Shown: piece by piece, positions 34,913-43,720 of the stretch
Layout of the letters: every line of letters starts with the position of its first letter
Numbering within the stretch: the stretch's first letter is position 1
Source of the DNA: Myxococcales bacterium
GTDB lineage: Bacteria; Myxococcota_A; Polyangia; Palsa-1104; JAEUJZ01
Assembly: GCA_016794505.1 (NCBI GenBank)
Contig: JAEUJZ010000013.1
Location: forward strand, 186,001-250,000
Length of the DNA: 64,000 bases
Direction: 5' to 3'
Translations under genes and position numbers: made by a program
The notes under the pieces: generated by a model
Database searches by the model: none
What the model saw: only the letters and a program-made list of their open reading frames with translations
What the model was told of the DNA's origin: nothing

Positions 34913-36127
34913 TCAGTCCGCAGAGGATGCGCCGGACCGAAGGGGCGGCAAGCAGATCTTGCCCAGCACCGCGCGCCCGCGGGCACCCGTGACACGCGGC
35001 AGGTTGGCCGGCTCACCATGGATGGCCTGCACGGCCAGAAGGGCAAAGGCGACTGCTTCCTTGTTGTCTTCATCGATGCCCTGGCCAGCCGCGACCGAAG
35101 ACAAGGGGCGCAGCGGCGTTGGATCCAAGCAGCGAGCTAGAGTGCTCATCAGGGTTCGGTTGTGAGCACCACCGCCCGAGACCACGACGTCCGAGACGGC
35201 AAACGGCCGCAGGCTGTCGGCAATCGCCCGCGCGGTAAACGCGACGGCCGTGGCCAGCAAGTCGCGGGGGGCGACATGGGGATGGCGAGCGCGCAGGCGC
35301 TGAGCAAATGCCTGACCGTAGCGCTCGCGCCCCGTTGACTTCGGCGGAGGCTGACGCAAGTACTCATCGTCGAGCAGCTCAGCCAAGACCTGCTCGTCGA
35401 CGCGCCCCTGCGCCGAGAGCTGACCGTCCTGATCGATGAGCAGCCCCGAGCCCTCGGGCGCGGCAAGCGGAGCCAAGGCGTCGATGAGCATGTTGCCTGG
35501 GCCGTTATCAAACGCCAGGACCCTGTCTGCGTCTTCGTGGACGATCGAGGTATTGGCGATCCCGCCGATGTTCTGCAGCGCTCGCACCTGACCGGGCGTG
35601 CGAAAAAGCAGCCAATCGCAGAACGGCACAAGCGGCGCGCCTTCGCCTCCCAAGGCCACGTCGGCGACGCGAAAGTCACCGACCGTGACGATGCCCGTGC
35701 GAGCAGCCAACAGCGCCGGCTCGCCAAGCTGCAGCGTCGACGGAGTGGCCAGCGAATCGCCGCGACACGCAGACGGCGGCTGGTGCCAAATGGTCTGGCC
35801 ATGGCTGCCGATGAGGTCGACGTCCTGCGGACGAACATGAAGCTCACGCAGAAAGCGCAGGCTCCGCTCCGCGAAGCGCTCGGCCAGCCAAAACGACGCT
35901 TCGCAGAGGGCGCGCACCCCTGTCTCGGGCCGAAACAGCGCATGGATGCGCTGGCGTTCTGCCGTCGAGTACTCAAAGGTATGCGAGCGCACGTCGAGAA
36001 GCTTCGTGCCTGCGCCCGCACCACGCACCGTCACCAGCGCACAGTCCAGGCCATCCACCGAGGTCCCCGACATCAGGCCCAGGACACGTTTTTCTTCACG
36101 GGAAAGAAGCTGCGCGAGGGGATGCAT
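34913..36127 (-). CDS. anmK: Anhydro-N-acetylmuramic acid kinase
   Basis: 404 aa from ATG 36127; the frame extends to a TTG at 36166, but the ATG leaves a normal leader before the GLMSGTSVDG signature at 17-26. AnmK phosphorylates and opens 1,6-anhydro-MurNAc from peptidoglycan turnover to MurNAc-6-phosphate in the cytoplasm. Other family blocks are present: GSHGQTIWH, ADFRVADVALGGEGAPL-type segment, and FDNGPGNMLID. The C-terminal DVVVSGGGAHN is the ASKHA adenosine motif. Length matches the family (about 370-400 aa). No murQ is visible nearby. Together with the D,D-carboxypeptidase at 263-1330 it is a cell-wall recycling function in this window. Confidence 0.95.
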   Translation of the reverse strand: MHPLAQLLSREEKRVLGLMSGTSVDGLDCALVTVRGAGAGTKLLDVRSHTFEYSTAERQRIHALFRPETGVRALCEASFWLAERFAERSLRFLRELHVRPQDVDLIGSHGQTIWHQPPSACRGDSLATPSTLQLGEPALLAARTGIVTVGDFRVADVALGGEGAPLVPFCDWLLFRTPGQVRALQNIGGIANTSIVHEDADRVLAFDNGPGNMLIDALAPLAAPEGSGLLIDQDGQLSAQGRVDEQVLAELLDDEYLRQPPPKSTGRERYGQAFAQRLRARHPHVAPRDLLATAVAFTARAIADSLRPFAVSDVVVSGGGAHNRTLMSTLARCLDPTPLRPLSSVAAGQGIDEDNKEAVAFALLAVQAIHGEPANLPRVTGARGRAVLGKICLPPLRSGASSAD

Positions 36128-36231
36128 GGATGGACAGCGACCCTTGCTGCCCCTCTGGGCTCGCAACTCGCTGCGTGCTCAGACGAGCGAAAAGAAGGAA
36201 AAAGCCAGCTGCGGACGAAACGGAAAGCCGG

Positions 36232-36756
36232 CTAGTAGTCGTCGTTGCCGTCCCAGCGCCACTTGCCGCGTTCCCGCTCTTCGGGTCGGCCCGAGGTCCG
36301 CCGCTTCTCTTTGCGCTCGGGTTTGTCGCGATGACGGCGGCCGTTGTCGCGAGACGGATCCGGAATCATCGGCGGCGGAGCAAAGGAACGAGGACCGCCC
36401 GCGAAGCCTCCAGGCCGCGGACCACCCGCGGGACGTGCCCCGTCGCCGCCTTCCCCTTCTGCCCCAGGTGGACGAGGTCGCGGCGCCGGACGTGGCGCCC
36501 CCGGTGCCCGCTCTTGTGCTTTCTCGACGAACACCGTGCGGCCCGCCAGGACCTTGTTGTTCCATTCGTTGATCGCTGCATCCGCCTCGGGCTCTGTCGC
36601 CATTTCGACGAAGGCGAAGCCGCGCGGCCGCTGAGTCTCGCGGTCGACGGCAATACGGACGCTCTGTACCGTGCGACCTCCCTGCGAGAACGCATCCCGC
36701 AGTTCCTGCTCCGTGATGGAGTAGGAGAGGTTGCCTACAAACAGCTTGTAACCCAT
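36232..36756 (-). CDS. RRM-type RNA-binding protein with Arg/Gly/Pro tail
   Basis: 174 aa from ATG 36756, chosen because AAGGAG sits 3-8 nt upstream; the open frame continues to 36888 but that part reads as an Arg-rich non-protein sequence. One RNA-recognition motif at residues 2-82: RNP2 KLFVGNLSY and RNP1 RGFAFVEM with the aromatic residues that stack on RNA. Bacterial proteins of this type (cyanobacterial Rbp, myxobacterial glycine-rich Rbp) are often cold-inducible. Residues 85-174 are disordered, Pro/Gly/Arg-rich and end in an acidic WRWDGNDDY. The 130-nt upstream region could be a long leader, but I see no cold-shock box. Confidence 0.9.
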   Translation of the reverse strand: MGYKLFVGNLSYSITEQELRDAFSQGGRTVQSVRIAVDRETQRPRGFAFVEMATEPEADAAINEWNNKVLAGRTVFVEKAQERAPGAPRPAPRPRPPGAEGEGGDGARPAGGPRPGGFAGGPRSFAPPPMIPDPSRDNGRRHRDKPERKEKRRTSGRPEERERGKWRWDGNDDY

Positions 36757-36994
36757 TTGCTCCTTCTTTTCGGTCCCTGGTCTTCGGTGGTGTTTGCGGT
36801 GGGCTTCTTCGGCGGGCACTGCGAGGCGACGGCGCGCCGTAAAATCCCGACGCTGTGAAAAACAAACAGCGTCGCACCGATAGATCAACGATATGTAGGA
36901 TGCCCAACCAAGGCAACAGTTTCTTACCGGCGCATGGTATCCCTATTGAATGGCCATCGACGCGTCGTCGTCCACGGGCTTTAGGAGAACGCGC

Positions 36995-38572
36995 ATGAAG
37001 TCCGCACTGCGAATGATGTTGACCGGCGCCTTGCTGCTTCTGCCCATCGTGGCCGCTGCCGACGGACCGCCGGATGAGTATGGCTCGGGCTATGCGCCCA
37101 GCGACTATCCGCCGCCAGGGCCATCAGGGCCGCAAGATCCCAATGCTGCCCCCTATGGCACCGACCCCAACGCGGGCTATGCACCGCCCCCGGATCCCGG
37201 ACAAGAGGGCGTCTATCAGCCGCCGCCTGAAGGGGTCTGCGTCGACGAGAACAACCAGCCGTACGACTGTTCAAAAGACGTCGACTACGCCAGCTACAAC
37301 CAGCTCGAAGACGGCTACGACACCGAGGCGTATCAAGACTTCCGCGATGCGCTGTCTCCATACGGCAGCTGGGTGAGCACCGCCGAGTACGGTCAGGTCT
37401 GGGTTCCTTCCACGGCCGTCGTCGGAGCGGACTTCACGCCGTACTATACGGGCGGCCGCTGGAACTACACCGACTATGGGTGGACGTGGGTCTCGGACTA
37501 CAACTGGGGCTGGGCTCCCTTCCACTATGGTCGCTGGCACGTCGTCGGTAACTATGGCTGGTCGTGGATTCCCGGCCGCATCTGGGGCCCCGCGTGGGTT
37601 CACTGGCGCATGGGCGGAGGCTACGTCGGCTGGGCCCCTCTGCCCCCGCGCGGCATCCGCATCGCCGCCCCCATGCTGGGAGCCCGCTGGCATTCCTGGA
37701 GCTTCGTCCCGCTGAACCAGATTGGCGCGCCGCGGCTGGTGCGGGCTGGCCTGCCCTTGTTGCCGACGCTGTACTCGCGGACCATGCTGGCCGGTGAGTA
37801 CCGCGCAATCGGCTCGACGCGCATTGTCTATGGCCCGCCAGTGCGCCACTTCGCTTCGGCGTCCATCCCCATCGCTCCGACGCCACTGCATAGCCTGCAC
37901 GTCGCGATGCCGCGATCCCACATCGTCGTTCGCCCCAGCGTGCCGCTGCACACGCGCACGTACTATGCGCCGGTCGTGCAGCGAGCGCCTGCCGCCTGGC
38001 GCACCGGACCCGGTTGGCACCAGCCCGCACCGGGAGGCTACGGCCGCCCCGGCTACACAGCGCCGGGCTATCAGCGCCCTTGGCAGCCCGCACCCACTCA
38101 GCCGGGCTATCAGCGCCCCTGGCAGCCCGCACCCACCCAGCCCGGCTACCAGCGCCCCTGGCAGCCAGCGCCCGGACAGGTGCAGCAGCCGCCCTATCAG
38201 GCGCCGGGATGGCAACGCCCAAACCAGCCGCCTCCGGGATGGCAACGTCCGAACCAGCCGCCTCCGGGATGGCAGCATGCTCCGGGGCAGCCGCCCTATC
38301 GGCAGCCGCCTCCGACGCAGCAGATGCCCCCCATGCAGCAGATGCCGCCCATGCGCCAGGCTCCGCCCATGCAGCAGATGCCGCCCATGCGCCAGGCCCC
38401 GCCCATGCAGCAGATGCCGCCCATGCGCCAGGCTCCCCCCATGCGCCAGGCCCCGCCCATGCAGCAGATGCCGCCCATGCGCCAGGCCCCGCCCATGCAA
38501 AGCGCCCCGCGCCCGCCTTCCTCGATGTCCGGCGGCTCGCATATGGCCGCTCCCCCGTTCCGCCCGCGCTAG
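36995..38572 (+). CDS. DUF6600-type secreted protein with Pro/Met-rich repeat tail
   Basis: 525 aa from ATG 36995, which has an AGGAGA site 7 nt upstream; the frame is open further back. A signal peptide (LMMLTGALLLLPIVAAADG type) is cut near residue 23. A Pro/Tyr/Gly-rich stretch leads to a Trp/Tyr-rich core at about 120-215 (LSPYGSWVSTAEYGQVWVP, WGWAPFHYGRW, GWSWIPGRIWGPAWV), which is characteristic of DUF6600. The C-terminal third is repetitive: three copies of YQRPWQPAPTQPG, three WQRPNQPPPG-like units and about six MRQAPPMQQMPP-like units. It is probably a periplasmic or surface protein; function of the family is unknown. No operon partner is visible. Confidence 0.8.
   Translation: MKSALRMMLTGALLLLPIVAAADGPPDEYGSGYAPSDYPPPGPSGPQDPNAAPYGTDPNAGYAPPPDPGQEGVYQPPPEGVCVDENNQPYDCSKDVDYASYNQLEDGYDTEAYQDFRDALSPYGSWVSTAEYGQVWVPSTAVVGADFTPYYTGGRWNYTDYGWTWVSDYNWGWAPFHYGRWHVVGNYGWSWIPGRIWGPAWVHWRMGGGYVGWAPLPPRGIRIAAPMLGARWHSWSFVPLNQIGAPRLVRAGLPLLPTLYSRTMLAGEYRAIGSTRIVYGPPVRHFASASIPIAPTPLHSLHVAMPRSHIVVRPSVPLHTRTYYAPVVQRAPAAWRTGPGWHQPAPGGYGRPGYTAPGYQRPWQPAPTQPGYQRPWQPAPTQPGYQRPWQPAPGQVQQPPYQAPGWQRPNQPPPGWQRPNQPPPGWQHAPGQPPYRQPPPTQQMPPMQQMPPMRQAPPMQQMPPMRQAPPMQQMPPMRQAPPMRQAPPMQQMPPMRQAPPMQSAPRPPSSMSGGSHMAAPPFRPR
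38062..38506 (+). repeat. In-frame coding repeats of the Pro/Met-rich tail
   Basis: Three nested families of in-frame direct repeats: 39-bp units at about 38062-38178, 30-bp units at about 38208-38275, and units of about 36 bp rich in CCCATGC at about 38327-38506. Multiples of three preserve the frame, so copy number can change without destroying the gene. Confidence 0.8.
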
Positions 38573-38600
38573 TACGAACAGAAGCAGCCGTCCATCGCCA

Positions 38601-38618
38601 GGGGCCGGGCGTGGCCCC
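38601..38618. terminator. GC-rich hairpin between convergent genes
   Basis: GGGGCC (38601-38606) pairs with GGCCCC (38613-38618) around a 6-nt loop in the space between the DUF6600 gene and the opposing 288-aa gene. There is no T-tract. Confidence 0.4.
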
Positions 38619-38650
38619 GGCGGCCCCCCAGACCGCTGGGGTTGCGTTGG

Positions 38651-39517
38651 CTAGCCTTCTTTCTTGCCGGGCTCGGCAGGGGGCGCCAGCGGGGTGGGCA
38701 CCGGGGTCGGAGCCGGGACGGGATCCTGGCTGGCCTTTCCCGCCCGCAGGCGCGAGCGCAGCATCGGCACCTTGTCCGCCGCCGCATCCCCCCACAGATA
38801 CACCGCCACCCGTCGCAGCATGCCGTAGCGCTCTTCCAACAGCGCCGCCAGCCGATCGCGCACCTCGATCGCTTCGGTCTGCCCCGCGGTCATCGCCGGT
38901 CGCGCTCCGCTGGGCGTCACGAGCTGCATCAGCTCCTGGCCTTGGGTCTCGATCTGGGTGAGCTGCGCATCGCTAAAGGGCTGCTTGCCGCGAAGCGCGC
39001 TCGCATGTGCGCGATAGAGCTCGGCCAAGGCCACCCCATCCTGCGCGGCATCAAACGGCCCCGAACCGGCGCGAATTTGCGCGACGCGCTCCTTGGGCAG
39101 CATCCCCAGCAAGGCCAGCCCCTCGGCAACAAGCAGCATCGGCTCGCGCAGCGCATGCAAGGCGGCGAGCTTCTGGGCCAGCGCCTCGGCCTTGACCGGC
39201 TTGATCGCGGCCCGCTCACACGCATGCAAGAGCGCCGCCGCCAGGTCCGGCAGGCTCTCTAGATCGTGCGTATTCACCGCCGGTAGCTCGCGACCGATGC
39301 GCGCAAGCTCGGGCCGAATCGCCGCCACCGCTGCCTGCACATTGCCAAACGCAAGCTGCGGGTCCAGCCGGGCCGCCACCACCTGCGACAGCGGCAGCTT
39401 CATCGCCTCGGGCAAGAACCGCGAATACGCCGCAGCGGGGCTCAGCGCCGCGCTGGCAGGCTTGGCCACCGTCTTCGATTCCTTCGTGTTTCGGGTAGGG
39501 GGCTTTTTGCTCGGCAT
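38651..39517 (-). CDS. Hypothetical helical protein
   Basis: 288 aa, ATG 39517. A Lys/Ser/Thr-rich N-terminus (1-20) is followed by an almost purely helical region with many Ala/Leu/Glu: SQVVAARLDPQLAFGNVQ, KAEALAQKLAALHALREP and EAIEVRDRLAALLEERYGMLRRVAVYLWGD. The last 25 residues are Pro/Thr/Ala-rich. There is no signal peptide, membrane segment or recognisable domain, and no catalytic motif. I do not recognise the family; the helices could form a bundle or coiled-coil scaffold. Confidence 0.7.
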   Translation of the reverse strand: MPSKKPPTRNTKESKTVAKPASAALSPAAAYSRFLPEAMKLPLSQVVAARLDPQLAFGNVQAAVAAIRPELARIGRELPAVNTHDLESLPDLAAALLHACERAAIKPVKAEALAQKLAALHALREPMLLVAEGLALLGMLPKERVAQIRAGSGPFDAAQDGVALAELYRAHASALRGKQPFSDAQLTQIETQGQELMQLVTPSGARPAMTAGQTEAIEVRDRLAALLEERYGMLRRVAVYLWGDAAADKVPMLRSRLRAGKASQDPVPAPTPVPTPLAPPAEPGKKEG

Positions 39518-39607
39518 GTCCGCAAGATACCGCAGCGAGCCGCGGCCCAGGCAAGAGGGAAAAGCGAGCCCCTACGTCCTCCCCACCCGCGCCGTCGCGC
39601 CCCCCGC

Positions 39608-40288
39608 CTACTTGTGCCCCAGCACAGCGATCGACTTGATTTGCCAGCCTGCGTAGCCAGCGCCAGCCGACCCCTTTGTCACAACGCTGAACATGGCTTG
39701 TAAGCCAGTGCTGAAATCGTTCGGCTCGATGGTTATGAGGCTGCGACGAAACGGAGGCACACTGGAATTGGAAATGCCCCCCGTGAACTGCACGAGCGGC
39801 ACGGTCTGCCCATCGAGCAGGATCTGGGCGCGCTGGTTCGTTGTCTCGCTTCGCACGTCAACGCTCTGCAGAATGGCGAGGGTAAGCGTCTTAAGTCCCG
39901 CAAGGTCTGTGGCATTCAGTTTTGGCGGTTTGAACGAGCACGCCGTTTCCGTCAAACCGAGCTTGAAGCTGTCAAAGTCAGACAGCACTAGTGCGCCCTG
40001 GGCGATGATCCAGTTCGACTTGGGGGTATCTCCACAGTCCTTGTCGAAGGTCCAGCCAGAGGCCGGGAGCGAAGTGGTGAAGTCGGCGCAGAGCAGCCGC
40101 TTGTCGGCTGCGAGGCCCATGGCGGCCTGGCAGGTGGGTCCTGGGTCGGCGCCCAGGTCCGAGGGCGGGGCAAGATCCGGGGCCGGCTCTGCCGTAGGCG
40201 GCGATGGGCAGCAGCCGCTCAGCAGGCCAAAGGTCGCCAGGCCAACGCAGCAGACGAGGCGAGCGAACGTACGCAATACAGATCGCAT
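39608..40288 (-). CDS. Lipoprotein, paralogue of the adjacent gene
   Basis: 226 aa; ATG 40288 with a GGGGAGA ribosome site 8 nt before it. Signal peptide with lipobox FGLLSGC (Cys26), then a Pro/Asp-rich linker. The mature part contains GPTCQAAMGLAAD, DFTTSLPASGWTF and a beta-rich region ending WQIKSIAVLGHK, like a secreted jelly-roll or carbohydrate-binding fold, but no family is certain. It is closely similar to the next gene upstream (41074-40343) in the first block and the last dozen residues, and much less so in between. It is predicted to be outer-membrane or periplasm-anchored. Confidence 0.77.
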   Translation of the reverse strand: MRSVLRTFARLVCCVGLATFGLLSGCCPSPPTAEPAPDLAPPSDLGADPGPTCQAAMGLAADKRLLCADFTTSLPASGWTFDKDCGDTPKSNWIIAQGALVLSDFDSFKLGLTETACSFKPPKLNATDLAGLKTLTLAILQSVDVRSETTNQRAQILLDGQTVPLVQFTGGISNSSVPPFRRSLITIEPNDFSTGLQAMFSVVTKGSAGAGYAGWQIKSIAVLGHK

Positions 40289-40342
40289 GAGTCGGTTCTC
40301 CCCAACCCCGGCCAGCAGCCCCCGCGTTCTGGCCGGCGGCTG

Positions 40343-41074
40343 TTACTTGTGTCCCAAGACGGCGATCGACTTGATGAACCAGCCCCATTCTCCGGTGCCA
40401 CCGGCCGAACCGAAGGTCGACAGTTTGAACGTGAACTTCATCCCGCCGCTCCCGCCTTGGACCTGGATCGTGCTGCGACGAAATGAAGGAACCGTCATGC
40501 CGGTCCCTATTTGAGCACCTCCTCCCCCCGTGAACTGCACGAGCGACTGAGTCTGTCCCTCCAGCAAGATCTGAGCGCGCTGGTTTACCGTTTCATCCTT
40601 CGTCTTGCTCTTAAGATGCACGCCTTGCAGGATCGATAGGGTCAGCGTTTGGTAGGAGCGAGCGTCGATGAGTGGCAGCATAAACGAGCACTCCGTATCC
40701 ACCATGGGAAGCCCGAAGTTTCCAAAGTTGGAAAGGGTCAGCGCGTCATCGACGATCGTCCACTTCCAGGTATCGGCACCACAGTTCACCGGGAAGGTCC
40801 AGCCAGAGGCCGGGAGCGAAGTGGTGAAGTCGACGCAGAGCAGCCGTATGTCGGCTGCGAGGCCCATGGCGGCCTGGCAGGTGGGTCCTGGAATCGCCAT
40901 GTCCTGGGTTGCCGAGTTGGCCATGTCGTTCGGGGAATCCGGGATCCATGTAGATGCGGGAGCAATTCCCGGTTGGGGCGGCTTCTCGCCGCCATTGCAG
41001 CCCGGCCCAGCCCCGGTCGCGATCAGCCCACAGAGCATCCATGTACATGTAATGGGGCGCAGTGACGTGTTCAT
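40343..41074 (-). CDS. Lipoprotein, paralogue of the adjacent gene
   Basis: 243 aa from ATG 41074, chosen because GGAGA lies 10 nt upstream with the same spacing as in the paralogue; an earlier ATG at 41089 would place the ribosome site inside the gene. Signal peptide with GAGPGC as lipobox (Cys26). The body shares GPTCQAAMGLAAD, DFTTSLPASGWTF and a C-terminal block (WFIKSIAVLGHK) with the downstream gene, but the middle differs. The two genes are separated by 54 bp and are probably co-transcribed from upstream of 41074. Confidence 0.77.
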   Translation of the reverse strand: MNTSLRPITCTWMLCGLIATGAGPGCNGGEKPPQPGIAPASTWIPDSPNDMANSATQDMAIPGPTCQAAMGLAADIRLLCVDFTTSLPASGWTFPVNCGADTWKWTIVDDALTLSNFGNFGLPMVDTECSFMLPLIDARSYQTLTLSILQGVHLKSKTKDETVNQRAQILLEGQTQSLVQFTGGGGAQIGTGMTVPSFRRSTIQVQGGSGGMKFTFKLSTFGSAGGTGEWGWFIKSIAVLGHK

Positions 41075-41092
41075 GTGTTTGTTCTCCATGCT

Positions 41093-42739
41093 CTAACCAG
41101 GCGTCCGCGAGCCAGGGGGGGTCTTCTTGGCGACGTCGACTCGCCCTGCGGGGCATTGCAGCAAGCCGCTCGGCTCGACCGCACCGGGCGGGGCTGGGCC
41201 AGGCGGCACGGCGCTTGAATCCGCGGCTTTGCCGCTGCCTGGCGAAGCCGCGGCGGCCTGTCCCAGCCAATAGAAGGCCGGAATCGAGACGCCGAGGAGG
41301 GCGGCCGAGACCACGGTGGCCGTGATGGCGACTGGGGTATAGGGATAGTCGACCCGAAGCGTCCCCCCCGCTCCTTCTGGCCGGTAGGTGACCACGGCGG
41401 TCCGGTCCGTGATCCACAGGCCCAGTGTGGCGGCAACGCTCAGGCCGACGCCGACCCCCGTAAGGGCCAGCAGGGCCTTGGCGCGTCCAGGGTCGATTCC
41501 CCCGTGCTGCTGCAAGCGCTCTGCCCCCGCAGAGGGCAGCTCCTCGCAGACCGGACCGGAAAACGGCTCACAGTCGCCGGCTGGACGCAGATCTTTGGGC
41601 TGCTTGTTGGCACAGCCCGACTCAAAGCACAGGTCCTGCAGGACAGCAGCGGCCTCGGCCAGCGGCTCCAGGCAGTTGGTGGGACACGAAAGGGTCCGCG
41701 GCGTCGATGGACGCCGGGTGCTCTGATCCCACAGGGTCAGCGTGACCTTGCCCTGGGGGGTTCGCTCGATCAGCAGCACCTGCGCGCCCGGTCGCTTGCC
41801 GGTCAGGCGCTCCAGCGTGTCGGTGTCCGAGCCACGCTGCGCGTCGGGAATCAGCAGCGGCGGCTCGCCCCCCAGCAGCGAGCGCTTGCGAGCAATGCGC
41901 GTCGCCAGCTCGCGTCGTAGCTCTTCCAGCCCAGGGAAGGCGCCAAAGATCCCCAGGTGCAGGGAACCTGGCCGGACCGGCGGGGGAGCAGCGGCGCGCT
42001 CTTGGCAGTACAGCGGCTGGTCGCTCGCGGCCACATCCCACAGCGGGTTTTGGATCAGCGCCACCGCGCGATCGGCAAGCAGCGGATCGACGTCGGGATT
42101 GCACTGCTGGCAGTAGTCATCCCGCAGCGCCCGCCGACCGCTTGCCAGATCGTACAGCCACAGCCGCGTGCGCTTGAGCGGCTTGTCCGATTCAAAGAGC
42201 CCGCCCAGAACATAGCCCGCACTGCCTTCCTTGCCGGGGGTCGTCGGACCTCCATACATTGCCAAGGAACACTGCGCCCGCAGCGCATCCATGCAGCCTC
42301 GCCCGCCTTCCAGCGGCTTGCCGGGGCAGGCTGGCAGCGGCTGACCGGCGGGACCGCGCAAGAAGCGGACATCGAAGCCGCGCGCTTTGAGCGAGTCCCC
42401 CAGGTTCTTGTTGAGCTGCTCCGGCAGGGTGCAGCCCGACTGAACCCCCCACAGCCACACGGTGCGCGGCGTCGAAGCGGCCGAGCCGGCTCGCGGCGGC
42501 GCAGGCGGCTGTTCCGTCCAGCCGCTCGGCTGCGCCCTGGCGGGCCGCAGGGACAGCACAAGAAGTCCCAGCGACAGCGAGATCTGCAGCCAGCGATGCC
42601 TTTTCAGCGCCAAAGACCTCGTGAGATGAGCGCGGTGGCACGGATCGAAGAAGTGTGGGAGGGAAGAGGGCATGGGGGCTCTTTCTAGAATAGGGGCGAT
42701 GTTCCGGGAACTGGAATCTGCGAGGGCTGTACGCGTCAT
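41093..42739 (-). CDS. Hypothetical exported protein with Cys pairs and C-terminal membrane helices
   Basis: 548 aa from ATG 42739; ATG 42673 (AAAGAG upstream) is a plausible alternative. A hydrophobic segment near 52-66 (LGLLVLSLRPARAQ) is a signal peptide. The body is a long beta/alpha region with scattered Cys, for example SGCTLPEQLN and DDYCQQCNPD. Two membrane helices occur near 420-440 (LLALTGVGVGLSVAATLGLW) and 468-488. The ending is Pro/Ala-rich. The architecture resembles the PEGA/TPR-less envelope proteins common in myxobacteria, whose function is unknown. It overlaps neither neighbour but lies 12 bp from the preceding lipoprotein gene, suggesting an operon. Confidence 0.7.
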   Translation of the reverse strand: MTRTALADSSSRNIAPILERAPMPSSLPHFFDPCHRAHLTRSLALKRHRWLQISLSLGLLVLSLRPARAQPSGWTEQPPAPPRAGSAASTPRTVWLWGVQSGCTLPEQLNKNLGDSLKARGFDVRFLRGPAGQPLPACPGKPLEGGRGCMDALRAQCSLAMYGGPTTPGKEGSAGYVLGGLFESDKPLKRTRLWLYDLASGRRALRDDYCQQCNPDVDPLLADRAVALIQNPLWDVAASDQPLYCQERAAAPPPVRPGSLHLGIFGAFPGLEELRRELATRIARKRSLLGGEPPLLIPDAQRGSDTDTLERLTGKRPGAQVLLIERTPQGKVTLTLWDQSTRRPSTPRTLSCPTNCLEPLAEAAAVLQDLCFESGCANKQPKDLRPAGDCEPFSGPVCEELPSAGAERLQQHGGIDPGRAKALLALTGVGVGLSVAATLGLWITDRTAVVTYRPEGAGGTLRVDYPYTPVAITATVVSAALLGVSIPAFYWLGQAAAASPGSGKAADSSAVPPGPAPPGAVEPSGLLQCPAGRVDVAKKTPPGSRTPG

Positions 42740-42751
42740 GGTCAGCGCGCC

Positions 42752-43471
42752 TCAGCAGTCGCTGCGAAAGATCCAGATGCGGATGCGGGGCTGCTTGCCC
42801 TGCGGCTCGCCGGGCAAGGGATAGATCGAAAAGCTACCGCGGTGGATCTGCTGCATCTTGTCTTCGCTGCGCAGGTTGCACGGCAAGAGCTCGGGGCCCA
42901 AGATGTCCATCTTGCGCTGGCTGAGCGGCAGCATGTCTTCGCGCAGCCGCATCTTGAGCTGTCGGGCCACGGCCAGGGCCATGTGACCTTCGGCTTCCGA
43001 TTCGCCGGCTGGCTGGACCAAGATCAGCAAGCGGGACGCGGGATGAAACTGCTCTTCGCGGAACAGGTCCTCGCGCAGAAAGGAATCGCGCGCCGGGTGC
43101 AAGGTGCTGAGCCCACTGCCGGGGTGCAGATAGACGAAGCCGACCGGCTGCGTGCTCATGAAGCTCAGCGCTTTGTCCAGGGCAACGGGGCGGCAGATGG
43201 CCGGATCGCTGAGGGCCACCCCTTCTAGGAATTCGGACAGCTTGGGGTTCTTGCAGTTCTTTTCACGGAAGCGCTGGTTTCGCTCGTTTTCGACGCTGCG
43301 CTGCAGATTCGACAGGCTCTCTTTCAGGAAGTTGAGCCAGCGCTCTTGGCCGATGGCCTGCGCTTTTAAGGCGGCGATCTGCGCCTGTTGCTTTTGATAG
43401 GCCTCTGCCGTCACGCAGCCCGCTACGCACAGCACAAGCAGGCAGGGGCCCAATCGAATCGCACGGGACAT
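42752..43471 (-). CDS. Hypothetical lipoprotein with coiled-coil region
   Basis: 239 aa from ATG 43471; the frame is open to 43576. Signal peptide LGPCLLVLCVAGC with the lipid-receiving Cys at residue 19. Residues 20-60 look like a coiled coil (YQKQQAQIAALKAQAIGQERW, then FLKESLSNLQRSVE). The rest forms an alpha/beta domain with QPVGFVYLHPG, LLILVQPAGESEAEGH and a C-terminal IRIWIFRSDC; the tail resembles OmpA-like or TolB-adjacent folds only loosely. Function is unknown. It is followed 12 bp later by the 548-aa exported protein gene. Confidence 0.72.
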   Translation of the reverse strand: MSRAIRLGPCLLVLCVAGCVTAEAYQKQQAQIAALKAQAIGQERWLNFLKESLSNLQRSVENERNQRFREKNCKNPKLSEFLEGVALSDPAICRPVALDKALSFMSTQPVGFVYLHPGSGLSTLHPARDSFLREDLFREEQFHPASRLLILVQPAGESEAEGHMALAVARQLKMRLREDMLPLSQRKMDILGPELLPCNLRSEDKMQQIHRGSFSIYPLPGEPQGKQPRIRIWIFRSDC

Positions 43472-43720
43472 CGGATCTCGATCCTCACGGGAAGCGGCGG
43501 CCGCCATGGAGCGCCCCCATGGACTGGAAGCCGAGAGATATCGCAGCCGTCCGGTCTCAAGCCATCGACGCAACATAGGAAAACACCTCAGCTAGGTAGG
43601 GAGGATAGCGGAAAACGGGCCCTGGCTGCGCCCCCGGAACGATACGCTCTTTCCGAACCTAGGCCCAAACCTAAGCAAACGTCGAGCCATCTTCGCTCGA
43701 ACGGGAGGAGCCCCCGCTCT
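43472..43720. other. Intergenic region without a recognised gene
   Basis: About 250 bp upstream of the lipoprotein gene. It must hold that gene's promoter. A GGGAGGAG purine run at 43702-43709 precedes the 42-bp repeats. No confident gene, promoter boxes or RNA structure were identified. Confidence 0.4.
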
